Positions 1 through 5,992 of a stretch of DNA of 8,645 bases are shown here, piece after piece. Made by a program: the position numbers and the translations under genes. Each line of letters starts with the position of its first letter. Positions within the stretch are counted from its first letter, which is position 1. The DNA is from an uncultured Eubacteriales bacterium (lineage in GTDB: Bacteria > Bacillota > Clostridia > Oscillospirales > Acutalibacteraceae). Location: assembly GCA_900313475.1 (NCBI GenBank), contig OMRJ01000248.1, forward strand, positions 1 through 8,645. The letters run 5' to 3'. The notes under the pieces were generated by a model that worked only from the letters and a program-made list of their open reading frames with translations, did not search any database and was not told where the DNA came from.

Positions 1-48
1 ACTTGACGTATTTGCAAGGGTTTTAACGCGGCATGAGCTAAATCCGAC

Positions 49-79
49 CGGTCAAAACCGACACGGGTTCAAGTCCCGT
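49..79 (+). other. tRNA-like 3' half: variable arm plus T arm, no matching acceptor
   Basis: Positions 63-67 (ACGGG) pair perfectly with 75-79 (CCCGT) around the 7-base loop TTCAAGT, which fits the TTCRANY consensus of a tRNA T loop. Just upstream, CGGT (49-52) and ACCG (57-60) form a 4-bp hairpin, placed like the long variable arm of a Leu, Ser or Tyr tRNA. The 7 bases after the T arm (80-86, CAGCCTA) have no complementary 5' acceptor strand upstream, there is no proper anticodon arm, and no CCA follows. It is therefore not an intact tRNA. It could be a relic, an attachment-site copy of a tRNA 3' end, or chance resemblance. Confidence 0.35.
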
Positions 80-153
80 CAGCCTATATTCTGTGCCGAA
101 CCGAAAACCCCAAAATTAACAGATAACAGCCGAGATTATGAGGTGGTTCGACA

Positions 154-182
154 TTGACTGAATTTGTAAATTCTGATACAAT
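154..182 (+). promoter_or_regulatory. sigma-A type promoter with extended -10
   Basis: TTGACT (154-159) is followed after exactly 17 bases by TACAAT (177-182), with TG one base before the -10 box (174-175). This is close to the vegetative consensus. Transcription would start near 190 and give the 326 gene a leader of about 135 bases, which would include the 241-269 hairpin. The match is seen in sequence; activity is inferred. Confidence 0.55.
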
Positions 183-240
183 ATAACGGTATATTTCAAA
201 CATACATCGATCTTTTCAATCGGCGATAAGCTGTCCGACT

Positions 241-269
241 AACGGTTTTTTTCTTTTGCGAAAACCGTT
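241..269. repeat. 9-bp perfect inverted repeat upstream of the pyrophosphohydrolase gene
   Basis: AACGGTTTT (241-249) and AAAACCGTT (261-269) are perfect reverse complements around an 11-base loop. No T run follows on the + strand, so it is not a typical terminator. Its right arm touches the only -35-like hexamer (TTGAGC, 268-273) of the second promoter, so it could be an operator or a leader hairpin of a transcript from the upstream promoter. Confidence 0.45.
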
Positions 270-294
270 GAGCGGAGTTTATTTACGGTATAAT
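268..294 (+). promoter_or_regulatory. second promoter, perfect -10 with weak -35
   Basis: A perfect TATAAT lies at 289-294, 31 bases before the first start codon. The best -35 is TTGAGC (268-273), only 15 bases away, which is shorter than the optimal 17. It could serve the 326-2198 operon alongside the stronger promoter at 154-182. Confidence 0.4.
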
Positions 295-325
295 TCCCCC
301 GAAAAAAAAGGAGTGAGTACATCCG

Positions 326-649
326 ATGAAAATAAAGACTTATAATAAGCTCGTCCGCGACAATATCCCCGAAATAATACGCGAGGGCGGCGGCGAATGT
401 GTAACGGAGGTGCTTTCGGACGGCGATTACCTCCGCGCGCTCGACAGCAAGCTGAGCGAGGAAATGAAAGAGTATACCGACAGCCACGATATTGAGGAAT
501 TGGCGGATATTCTTGAAGTTGTCTATGCTGCCGCAGGCGCACGCGGAATCACGCGCGACGCGCTCGAAAATATACGGACTGAAAAGCACCGCAAAAACGG
601 CGGTTTTTCAAAAAAACTGTTTTTGAAAGAAGTATACGAACAAGAATAA
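326..649 (+). CDS. MazG-like nucleotide pyrophosphohydrolase (house-cleaning NTPase family)
   Basis: This 107-residue protein begins with YNKLVRDNIPEII (6-18), the signature opening of small all-alpha pyrophosphohydrolases related to MazG and phosphoribosyl-ATP pyrophosphohydrolase. The metal-binding acidic clusters are visible as EEMKE (45-49) and ELADILE (58-64), matching the EExxE...ExxD pattern, although the gap between them is shorter than in classic MazG. The family hydrolyses NTPs or dNTPs to the monophosphate and pyrophosphate in the cytoplasm, often clearing damaged nucleotides; the substrate here cannot be told from sequence. The ATG at 326 follows AAGGAG at 308-313 with a rather long 12-base gap. 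The stop is 16 bases before malQ, so the two are probably cotranscribed, though no metabolic link is obvious. The length is normal for the family. Confidence 0.8.
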   Translation: MKIKTYNKLVRDNIPEIIREGGGECVTEVLSDGDYLRALDSKLSEEMKEYTDSHDIEELADILEVVYAAAGARGITRDALENIRTEKHRKNGGFSKKLFLKEVYEQE

Positions 650-665
650 AAAGGAGTTTTTCGCA

Positions 666-2198
666 ATGAAAAATACGCGCGCTGCCGGTGTGCTGATGCA
701 CATAACTTCGCTGCCGTCGCCCTACGGCGTAGGAGTTTTCGGCAGAGATACAAAGAATTTTATTGATTTTCTTGCAGATATGAAATTTACATATTGGCAG
801 GTGCTGCCGTTTGTGCCGACCGACGAAATGAACTCGCCCTACTGCTCGCCGTCGTCGTTTGCGGGCAACGAGCTTTTTATCGACCCCGACGGTCTGCGCG
901 ACCGCGGACTCTGTACCGACGCCGATATCGCCGATTGCGTTTACGGCGGTTCCCCGTACACCGCCGCCTATTCCTTTGCTGCCGAAAAACGCGAAAAGCT
1001 GCTGAAAAAATCGTATGCAAATGCGAACGAAAAAATAAAAAAGAGTGCTGCGGCGTTTGCCGAAAAGCATCCGCATATTGCCGAATACGCATATTTTGCC
1101 GCGCTGAAAGCGAAAAACGGCGGCAAGCCGTGGTATGAGTGGGAAAAAAACGAGGCGGATTTCGCGCACTTCATGAAGTCCGGCAGGGAGTGCATAAAAG
1201 ATGATTTTGAGTTTATTTGCTTCAAGCAGTATATATTTTTTGAGCAATGGAGCGAAATAAAAAAATATGCCGACGGGAAAAACGTGAAAATAATCGGTGA
1301 TATGCCTATATATGTCGCGCTCGATTCTGCGGATGTGTGGGCATGTCCCGAAAACTTCCGACTCGACCTCAAAACGTTCAAGCCGCAGTCGGTCGCGGGA
1401 GTTCCGCCCGATTACTTTTCGGAGGACGGGCAGCTTTGGGGCAATCCGCTCTACGATTGGGAGCACATGGAAAAGGACGGCTGTAAATGGTGGCTTGAGA
1501 GGCTCGGCTCAGCCTTTGACATGTTTGACGTGGTGCGTATTGACCATTTCAGGGCTTTTGCAAGCTACTGGGCGGTGCCTGCCGATTCCGATACCGCGAA
1601 AAACGGCGAGTGGCAAAAGGGGCCGGGCATGAAGTTTTTCAACAGGCTCTTTGAAAAATATCCCGATGCGCCCGTTATTGCCGAGGATCTCGGCGTGTTC
1701 GGCGAGGATGTCACCGAGCTGCTGCGCGAAACGGGTTTTCCCGGCATGAAGGTGATTCAGTTTGCGTTCACTCCCGGTGCCGATTCGCTGCATCTGCCGC
1801 ACCACTGCACGCCGAACAGCGCAGTCTACTGCGGCACGCACGACAATAACACACTGTTCGGATGGCTGTTTGAAGCACCCGAGGCGGAGCGGAATTACAT
1901 TCTGCGTTATGTCGGCTTTCGCGGCGATAACTGGGGCGAGGGCGGTTATCATGCGCCTGCCTGCCGCAGTATTATCGAGACTGTGTGGCGCACCTCATCG
2001 CGTATCGCTGTTATCGCGTTTCAGGATATGTGCGGCTTCGGCAACGACGCGCGCATGAATATCCCCGGCGTGCCGGAGCTTAACTGGCGCTTCAGAACCA
2101 CCGCCGAAACTATAGCAAACGTCGATAAAAAATATTTCAGGGAAATAAACGGGCTGTTCGGACGGGCGGCAATGCCCGGTGAGGCTGTGCAGCGATAA
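666..2198 (+). CDS. malQ: 4-alpha-glucanotransferase (amylomaltase, GH77)
   Basis: This complete 510-residue protein is of normal bacterial MalQ length. Amylomaltase cuts an alpha-1,4-glucan, holds the piece as a covalent glucosyl intermediate, and transfers it to another glucan or glucose, supporting maltodextrin and glycogen use in the cytoplasm. GH77 hallmarks occur in order: an N-terminal substrate region with SPYCSPSSFAGNELFID (57-73), GDMPIYVALDSADVW (211-225), GVPPDYFSEDGQLWGNPLYDW (245-265), RIDHFR (291-296) with the nucleophile Asp293, AEDLG (339-343) with the acid/base Glu340, and THDNNT (391-396) with the third acidic residue Asp393. All three catalytic carboxylates are present. 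The ATG at 666 is chosen because AAGGAG lies at 651-656, 9 bases upstream, and the protein begins at the usual family position. No other starch or maltose gene is in the window. A long antisense reading frame over its first half is a shadow. Confidence 0.96.
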   Translation: MKNTRAAGVLMHITSLPSPYGVGVFGRDTKNFIDFLADMKFTYWQVLPFVPTDEMNSPYCSPSSFAGNELFIDPDGLRDRGLCTDADIADCVYGGSPYTAAYSFAAEKREKLLKKSYANANEKIKKSAAAFAEKHPHIAEYAYFAALKAKNGGKPWYEWEKNEADFAHFMKSGRECIKDDFEFICFKQYIFFEQWSEIKKYADGKNVKIIGDMPIYVALDSADVWACPENFRLDLKTFKPQSVAGVPPDYFSEDGQLWGNPLYDWEHMEKDGCKWWLERLGSAFDMFDVVRIDHFRAFASYWAVPADSDTAKNGEWQKGPGMKFFNRLFEKYPDAPVIAEDLGVFGEDVTELLRETGFPGMKVIQFAFTPGADSLHLPHHCTPNSAVYCGTHDNNTLFGWLFEAPEAERNYILRYVGFRGDNWGEGGYHAPACRSIIETVWRTSSRIAVIAFQDMCGFGNDARMNIPGVPELNWRFRTTAETIANVDKKYFREINGLFGRAAMPGEAVQR

Positions 2199-2244
2199 CG
2201 GGACGGCAATCCATGTAAGATATTATTCGCAATTTTATGTTTCC

Positions 2245-2286
2245 CCGTCGACCGGCCGAACGGCATTCGCCTACGTTTTCTGCCTG
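2245..2286. repeat. dispersed repeat family 1, copy 1
   Basis: It begins CCGTCGACCGGCCGAACGG and matches copy 2 at 2414-2455 at about 33 of 42 positions by hand alignment without gaps. It contains the short palindromes GTCGAC and CGGCCG. It lies 47 bases after the malQ stop. The function is unknown. Confidence 0.6.
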
Positions 2287-2413
2287 TCGTTAACGCCCGC
2301 TTTGCGGAGCCAAACTTATTGCGTTTCTTTCGCTTTGCCGTTGATTTGTTTATTTTAATATAAGCTTCCGGCGGTATAATAAAAAAGCGTTGTCTCAAAT
2401 TACAATTTGATAT

Positions 2414-2455
2414 CCGTCGACCGACCGAACGGCAGTTGCGCATGCTTTCTGTCTA
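2414..2455. repeat. dispersed repeat family 1, copy 2
   Basis: It begins CCGTCGACCGACCGAACGG, with about 33 of 42 positions identical to the copy at 2245-2286. The copy runs straight into the first hairpin unit (2454), so the two repeat families may form one composite element. A short AT palindrome lies immediately upstream (2395-2410). Confidence 0.6.
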
Positions 2456-2544
2456 CAAGAGGTAAAAAAAGCACAAAACTTTACCTCTTGATACGGCAAA
2501 AAGTTGGTAGCGACAGTGAGGCGTTGTGAGCGCGTTTACAAGCG
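2454..2544. repeat. hairpin repeat unit 1
   Basis: CAAGAGGTAAA (2456-2466) pairs perfectly with TTTACCTCTTG (2480-2490) over 11 bp around a 13-base loop ending in GCACAAAAC. A tail of about 54 bases follows, containing ACGGCAAAAAGT and ending GCGCGTTTACAAGCG. The unit aligns with unit 2 along its whole length with few differences. Confidence 0.8.
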
Positions 2545-2580
2545 AACAGCCGAGCCGAGCGAGACTTTTTGACGAGAGGA

Positions 2581-2646
2581 GGAGCAAGACAAGCGGGCGG
2601 AAGTCACGCGCTGCCGCGCGGGACGTAGCTTAGCGGTCTTTGCTCC
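2581..2646. repeat. inverted repeat within the segment separating units 1 and 2
   Basis: GGAGCAAGAC (2581-2590) is complementary to GTCTTTGCTCC (2636-2646) with one extra base in the right arm. A GC-rich inner palindromic stretch (GCGC..GCGC, near 2609-2620) sits between them. The segment 2545-2664 separates hairpin units 1 and 2, and units 2 and 3 have no such segment. It may be an inserted small element or a diverged part of the same repeat. Confidence 0.45.
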
Positions 2647-2664
2647 GACGAGGTGTGCGTTCCC

Positions 2665-2754
2665 TACAGGCGGTAAAAAATGCACAAAACTTTACCGCCT
2701 GAAACGGCAAAAAGTCGGCAGCAAGTCGGTGTGTCACGAGCGCGTTTACAAGCG
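2665..2754. repeat. hairpin repeat unit 2
   Basis: CAGGCGGTAAA (2667-2677) pairs perfectly with TTTACCGCCTG (2691-2701) over 11 bp around a 13-base loop that again ends in GCACAAAAC. The stem differs from unit 1 at two positions, and both changes are matched on the other arm. The tail (2702-2754) carries ACGGCAAAAAGT and ends GCGCGTTTACAAGCG as in unit 1. Its last bases are also the beginning of unit 3. Confidence 0.8.
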
Positions 2755-2788
2755 GTAAAAATGCACAAAACCCGACCGCTTGAAACGG
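2747..2788. repeat. hairpin repeat unit 3, tail missing
   Basis: CAAGCGGT (2749-2756) pairs with ACCGCTTG (2775-2782) over 8 bp. The loop keeps GCACAAAAC, but the inner 3 bp of the longer stems are lost on the right arm. After GAAACGG (2782-2788) similarity to the other tails stops. It overlaps the end of unit 2, showing head-to-tail arrangement, and ends 56 bases before the next gene. Confidence 0.75.
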
Positions 2789-2844
2789 TCGCCGCGAAAT
2801 CTGCCGTAAATAATATAATTTCAACAAAGAAAGGAGAGAGCGAT

Positions 2845-4383
2845 ATGAAAAACGATTTTTTGACGGAGCACCGTACCGTTGTCCTTGAAAAGGTCAAGGA
2901 GTCGGCGCTGTCCGTCATTCCGATTGTCGCAATCGTCGTTATTTTGTGTCTCACCGTGACCCCTCTCGGCACGGATCTTTTGCTGTGCTTTCTCGTCGGC
3001 GCACTTTTGCTTGTGCTCGGCATGGGTTTTTTTTCACTCGGAGCCGACACGGCAATGAGCCGCATCGGCAACCGTATAGGCACATCGCTCACTAAAACAA
3101 AAAATCTGCCGCTGATTCTCGCGGTCAGCTTTATGCTCGGCTTTGCCGTAACCGTTGCGGAGCCTGATTTGCAGGTGCTTGCCGACACCGTGCCGCACAT
3201 CAACAATATTGTACTTCTCGTCACCGTCGGCGTCGGAGTCGGATTTTTCCTTGCGCTTTGCATGCTGCGAATAATCACGGGTATCAAATTGCGGTGGATA
3301 TTGATAATATGCTATGCTTTGCTCTTTGTCCTTGCGTTTTTTGCGGACAGCGACTTTGTGGGCATTGCGTTTGATTCGGGCGGCGTTACCACCGGTCCGA
3401 TGACCGTTCCGTTTATTCTTGCTCTCGGTATGGGTGTTGCGAAGATACGAAGCGATAAAAACGCCGAGGCGGACTCCTTCGGTCTTGTCGCGCTGTCGTC
3501 GGTAGGCCCGATACTGTCCGTGCTGATACTCGGATTTTTCTATCCCGAACAAAACGGTGTTGCCGACATGAGCACGGCATCGTTTGCTTCCACTGCCGAA
3601 ATAGGACGCGCATACCTTGCCGCGGTGCCGTCTTATCTGAAGGAAACGGCAGTTGCGCTGCTCCCGGTTGTCATTATCTTTCTGATTTTCCAGATAGCAA
3701 TGCTCAGAATGAGCAAAAGAAGCTTTACAAAAATACTTATCGGCGTCGTGTATACATATGTAGGGCTTGTGCTGTTCCTCACGGGCGTGAACGTCGGTTT
3801 TTCGCCGCTCGGCAGCGTGCTCGGTCAAGAGCTTGCCGCAGGGTGGACCAAGTGGATTCTTATTCCTCTGTCAATGCTTATAGGATGGTTTATCATCTCC
3901 GCCGAGCCTGCCGTGGCAGTGCTCGAAAAGCAGATAGAGGAGGTGAGCGCGGGCGCTATCCCCGGCAGGGCGATAAAAATAAGTCTGTCGGTCGCGGTGT
4001 CGCTTGCAATGGGCTTTTCGATGCTGCGTGTGCTGACGGGGATTCCCCTCATGTGGTTTTTGATTCCCGGTTATGCCGTCGCGCTTACGCTTTCGTTTTT
4101 TGTACCCGATATCTACACCGCCATTGCGTTTGACTCCGGCGGCGTTGCGTCCGGGCCCATGACCGCGGCTTTCACGCTCCAGTTCGTAATGGGGGCAAGT
4201 CATGCCCTCGGAGGAAATATTTTGAGCGACGCGTTCGGAGTAGTGGCGCTTGTCGCAATGATGCCGCTTATATCTATTCAGACGGTCGGCTTTGTGTTTG
4301 AACGCAAAAACAAGTCCGAAAAGACAGCCGTCGAAGCCTACGGCGAATACGACATTGTCGAGCTTTGGGAGGAGAGCGCATGA
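2845..4383 (+). CDS. DUF1538 family multi-spanning membrane protein, internally duplicated
   Basis: This 512-residue, very hydrophobic inner-membrane protein has many predicted spans and fits the DUF1538 family, whose function I do not know to be established. Two homologous halves are visible. Half 1 has AEPDLQVL (105-112), MLRIITGIKLRW (140-151) and FDSGGVTTGPM (176-186). Half 2 has AEPAVAVL (353-360), MLRVLTGIPLMW (393-404) and FDSGGVASGPM (429-439). The offset of about 250 residues and the conserved polar FDSGGVxxGPM loops inside membrane segments suggest a transporter or channel built from repeats; substrate and direction are unknown. The start at 2845 is preferred over an in-frame ATG at 2680 because AAGGAG (2831-2836) sits 8 bases upstream and the 55 extra residues would be hairpin-repeat sequence with no membrane character. 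Its stop overlaps the next start (ATGA), so it is translationally coupled to the PII-like gene, which probably regulates it. Confidence 0.85.
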   Translation: MKNDFLTEHRTVVLEKVKESALSVIPIVAIVVILCLTVTPLGTDLLLCFLVGALLLVLGMGFFSLGADTAMSRIGNRIGTSLTKTKNLPLILAVSFMLGFAVTVAEPDLQVLADTVPHINNIVLLVTVGVGVGFFLALCMLRIITGIKLRWILIICYALLFVLAFFADSDFVGIAFDSGGVTTGPMTVPFILALGMGVAKIRSDKNAEADSFGLVALSSVGPILSVLILGFFYPEQNGVADMSTASFASTAEIGRAYLAAVPSYLKETAVALLPVVIIFLIFQIAMLRMSKRSFTKILIGVVYTYVGLVLFLTGVNVGFSPLGSVLGQELAAGWTKWILIPLSMLIGWFIISAEPAVAVLEKQIEEVSAGAIPGRAIKISLSVAVSLAMGFSMLRVLTGIPLMWFLIPGYAVALTLSFFVPDIYTAIAFDSGGVASGPMTAAFTLQFVMGASHALGGNILSDAFGVVALVAMMPLISIQTVGFVFERKNKSEKTAVEAYGEYDIVELWEESA

Positions 4384-5039
4384 ACTTCGTAATTTCAATA
4401 GTCAATCCCGCCGCGCGTGCTGCAATGTGTGAAATTTATAACACGCTGCATCTTCCGCTTGCGGTCGATATCCCCGGTAAGGGTACCGCCGCCGAGAGCA
4501 TGCTGGAGCTGCTCGGCATAGAATCCGTTGAAAAACACATGTTCGTGACCGTAGCGGACAGGGAGACGACAAAAGAGCTTGTCTCGCTGCACCGCAAACG
4601 CCTTTTTACGGGCGTTCCCGGTCACGGTATCGTGATAAGCATACCCGTAAAAAGCGTAGGAGGAGGAAAAACCTTGGCATATTTGAGTCAGAACAAAATT
4701 CCTGAAAAGCGTGCGCCCGAAATTTCGCCCGCGTACGAGCTGGTTATCGCCATCGGCAACGAAGGGTGCACCGACACCGTTATGAATGCCGCGCGCGCCG
4801 CAGGAGCCACGGGGGGAACCGTCATACACGGCAAAGGAACAGGAGCGAAAACCGACGAAAAGTTTTATAATGTTTCTATCGCAAAGGAAAAGGAAGTAAT
4901 TCTCATCGTCGCGCAGTCCGAGCGAAAGGCGGAGATAATGAAAAGCGTCCTCGAAAAAGCCGGACCCGAAACTCCGTCGGGCGTTATAGTTTTCTCCCTT
5001 CCCGTGAACGAAACTGCCGGGTTCGGGATGTTTGAATAA
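4380..5039 (+). CDS. double PII-like (GlnB-related) signalling protein
   Basis: This 219-residue protein is about twice the usual length of a PII protein (about 112). The C-terminal half (118-219) has clear PII features: HGKGTG (150-155), a strand EKEVILIV (170-177), a helix with IMKSVLEKAG, and the closing strand GVIVFSLPV (201-209). The N-terminal half (1-95) repeats the layout more loosely: GKGTA (33-37), GIESVEKHMFVTV (46-58) and GHGIVISIPV (81-90). This suggests two fused ferredoxin-like PII domains, a pseudo-duplicated form. PII proteins bind nucleotides and small effectors and control transporters or enzymes by direct contact. The T-loop tyrosine region of classical GlnB/GlnK is not evident, so uridylylation is not implied. 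The ATG at 4380 overlaps the DUF1538 stop and follows a GGGAGGAG site; a TTG five codons earlier is less likely. The partner is inferred to be the DUF1538 membrane protein. Confidence 0.8.
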   Translation: MNFVISIVNPAARAAMCEIYNTLHLPLAVDIPGKGTAAESMLELLGIESVEKHMFVTVADRETTKELVSLHRKRLFTGVPGHGIVISIPVKSVGGGKTLAYLSQNKIPEKRAPEISPAYELVIAIGNEGCTDTVMNAARAAGATGGTVIHGKGTGAKTDEKFYNVSIAKEKEVILIVAQSERKAEIMKSVLEKAGPETPSGVIVFSLPVNETAGFGMFE

Positions 5040-5097
5040 AAAACCCGAGAATCGAAAAAAAAGAAAAGGTAACGTCAAATTTTTTTGACTGTTTCTC

Positions 5098-5125
5098 TTG
5101 ATGACAAAAAAATGTTTGGTATAAT
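5098..5125 (+). promoter_or_regulatory. promoter of the restriction-modification operon
   Basis: TTGATG (5098-5103), a 16-base spacer and a perfect TATAAT (5120-5125) with TG one base before it (5117-5118) form a good extended -10 promoter. The start codon of the methyltransferase is 28 bases past the -10 box. The upstream stretch 5040-5097 is very A/T-rich, with a short GTCAAA/TTTGAC hairpin (5074-5089). I see no convincing terminator after the PII-like gene. Confidence 0.6.
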
Positions 5126-5152
5126 TATATTAAGAGTCGGGGGTGAAATACG

Positions 5153-5992
5153 GTGGCAAACAAGTTGGTCGCGCCTTTTGTAAAATGGGTTGGAGGAAAA
5201 CGTCAGTTGTTAGATGAAATTGTTCCGTTGCTTCCCGGCAAGGTGTCTTCATACTGTGAACCGTTTGTCGGAGGCGGCGCGGTACTTTTTTCAATACAGC
5301 CGAAAAACGCCATAGTGAACGATTTAAACAAAGACCTTATCGGGGTATATAAAACTGTAAAGGACAATGTCGAAGATCTTATAAAAGATCTTGCAAAGCA
5401 TGAAAATACGCCGGAGTATTTTTATGCGATAAGAGATTTGGACAGGGATAAAAATGTATATGAATCTTTATCTGAGGTTGAACGGGCTTCAAGGATTATC
5501 TATCTGAACAAGACATGCTTCAACGGGCTTTTCAGAGTTAATTCTTCCGGCGAGTTTAATGCACCGTTCGGGTATTACAAAAATCCGAATATTGTAAATG
5601 CGCCGGTGCTTAGGGCTGTCGGTTTATACTTAAATAAAAATAATGTCGAGTTGCACAGTGAAGATTTTTCCGAGACATTGTCGCGAACAAAAAAAGGGTG
5701 TTTTGTTTATTTGGATCCTCCGTATGATCCTGTTTCCGATACGGCTAATTTTACCGGATATAATAAAGGCGGATTCGGAAAAACGGAACAGAAACGTCTG
5801 AAGGAATGCTGTGATAAATTAAATGAGCGCGGCATAAAATTTATGTTGTCAAATTCCGCAACCGAATATGTTAAGGAGTTATACAGTGGTTATAATGTAA
5901 CAACCGTAAAAGCCAAAAGAGCAATTAATTCAAATGCAGAAAAAAGAGGACAGATTGAGGAGTTGTTAATCAGAAATTATGGGGAAGAATGA
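5153..5992 (+). CDS. D12-class (Dam/DpnM-like) DNA adenine N6-methyltransferase
   Basis: This complete 279-residue protein is of normal length for Dam-type enzymes, which transfer a methyl group from S-adenosylmethionine to adenine N6 in a short DNA site. Motifs occur in alpha-class order: PFVKWVGGKRQLL (8-20, motif X), YCEPFVGGGAVLF (34-46, SAM-binding motif I), NDLNKDLI (56-63), LNKTCFNGLFRVNSSGEFN (118-136), typical of Dam/DpnM relatives, and the catalytic DPPY at 188-191 (motif IV). The target is not readable; GATC is the common one, but the class also includes CATG and GATATC enzymes. The start is GTG at 5153, supported by GGGGGTGA (5139-5145). It overlaps the downstream nuclease gene by 14 bases, so it protects host DNA as part of a restriction-modification pair. 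It is more A/T-rich than the flanking genes, consistent with horizontal gain. Confidence 0.93.
   Translation: MANKLVAPFVKWVGGKRQLLDEIVPLLPGKVSSYCEPFVGGGAVLFSIQPKNAIVNDLNKDLIGVYKTVKDNVEDLIKDLAKHENTPEYFYAIRDLDRDKNVYESLSEVERASRIIYLNKTCFNGLFRVNSSGEFNAPFGYYKNPNIVNAPVLRAVGLYLNKNNVELHSEDFSETLSRTKKGCFVYLDPPYDPVSDTANFTGYNKGGFGKTEQKRLKECCDKLNERGIKFMLSNSATEYVKELYSGYNVTTVKAKRAINSNAEKRGQIEELLIRNYGEE

Larger units (their letters stand above)
1..325. other. gene-free leader region with tRNA-like relic, promoters and hairpin
   Basis: I see no supportable protein gene here; the minus-strand frames running in from the neighbouring gene look like shadows. The stretch holds a tRNA-like variable arm and T arm at 49-79, a good sigma-A type promoter at 154-182, a 9-bp perfect hairpin at 241-269, and a second -10 box at 289-294 just ahead of the first gene. 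Positions 80-150 and 183-240 show nothing I can name. The tRNA-like piece would fit the edge of an integrated element or a decayed tRNA gene, but no integrase is visible in the window. Confidence 0.5.
2199..2844. other. 646-base gene-free, repeat-rich intergenic region
   Basis: No credible gene lies here. The stretch contains two diverged copies of a 42-base repeat (2245-2286, 2414-2455), a small AT-rich palindrome (TCAAATT 2395-2401 with AATTTGA 2404-2410), and three hairpin units (2454-2544, 2665-2754, 2747-2788). An interrupting segment at 2545-2664 has inverted ends. TATAAT boxes occur at 2375-2380 and 2814-2819, but neither has a good -35 at proper spacing. A ribosome binding site (AAGGAG 2831-2836) belongs to the next gene. 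The frame of that gene stays open back to an ATG at 2680, but the extra residues come from the repeats. Confidence 0.7.

Noticed and set aside
1..86. Intact tRNA gene at the left edge
   Set aside because: Only the variable arm and T arm fold; no acceptor partner or anticodon arm is present in the window.
549..1466. 305-codon open frame on the minus strand
   Set aside because: It lies antisense to the end of the pyrophosphohydrolase gene and the first half of malQ, has no recognisable domain or start signal, and its composition (very rich in Arg, Phe) is typical of a shadow frame.
2021..2443. 140-codon open frame on the minus strand across the malQ end and intergenic region
   Set aside because: It reads through the antisense of malQ and both 42-base repeats, with Arg/Lys-rich sequence and no domain; no supporting start signal was seen.
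2454..2788. Possible CRISPR array
   Set aside because: Only three units, with variable stems and diverged tails, irregular spacing and no unique uniform spacers; units 2 and 3 overlap.
2680..2844. N-terminal extension of the DUF1538 gene from an in-frame ATG at 2680
   Set aside because: The 55 extra residues are translated from hairpin units 2 and 3 (MHKT appears twice because the loop repeats), there is no proper ribosome binding site at 2680, and a strong one precedes 2845.
3034..3828. 264-codon open frame on the minus strand
   Set aside because: It is antisense to the well-supported DUF1538 membrane protein and its charged, low-complexity translation is the expected mirror of hydrophobic codons.
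5017..5047. Terminator after the PII-like gene from CGGGTT/AACCCG
   Set aside because: The stem is 6 bp with an 18-base loop, lies partly in the coding region and is followed by A-rich sequence instead of a T run.
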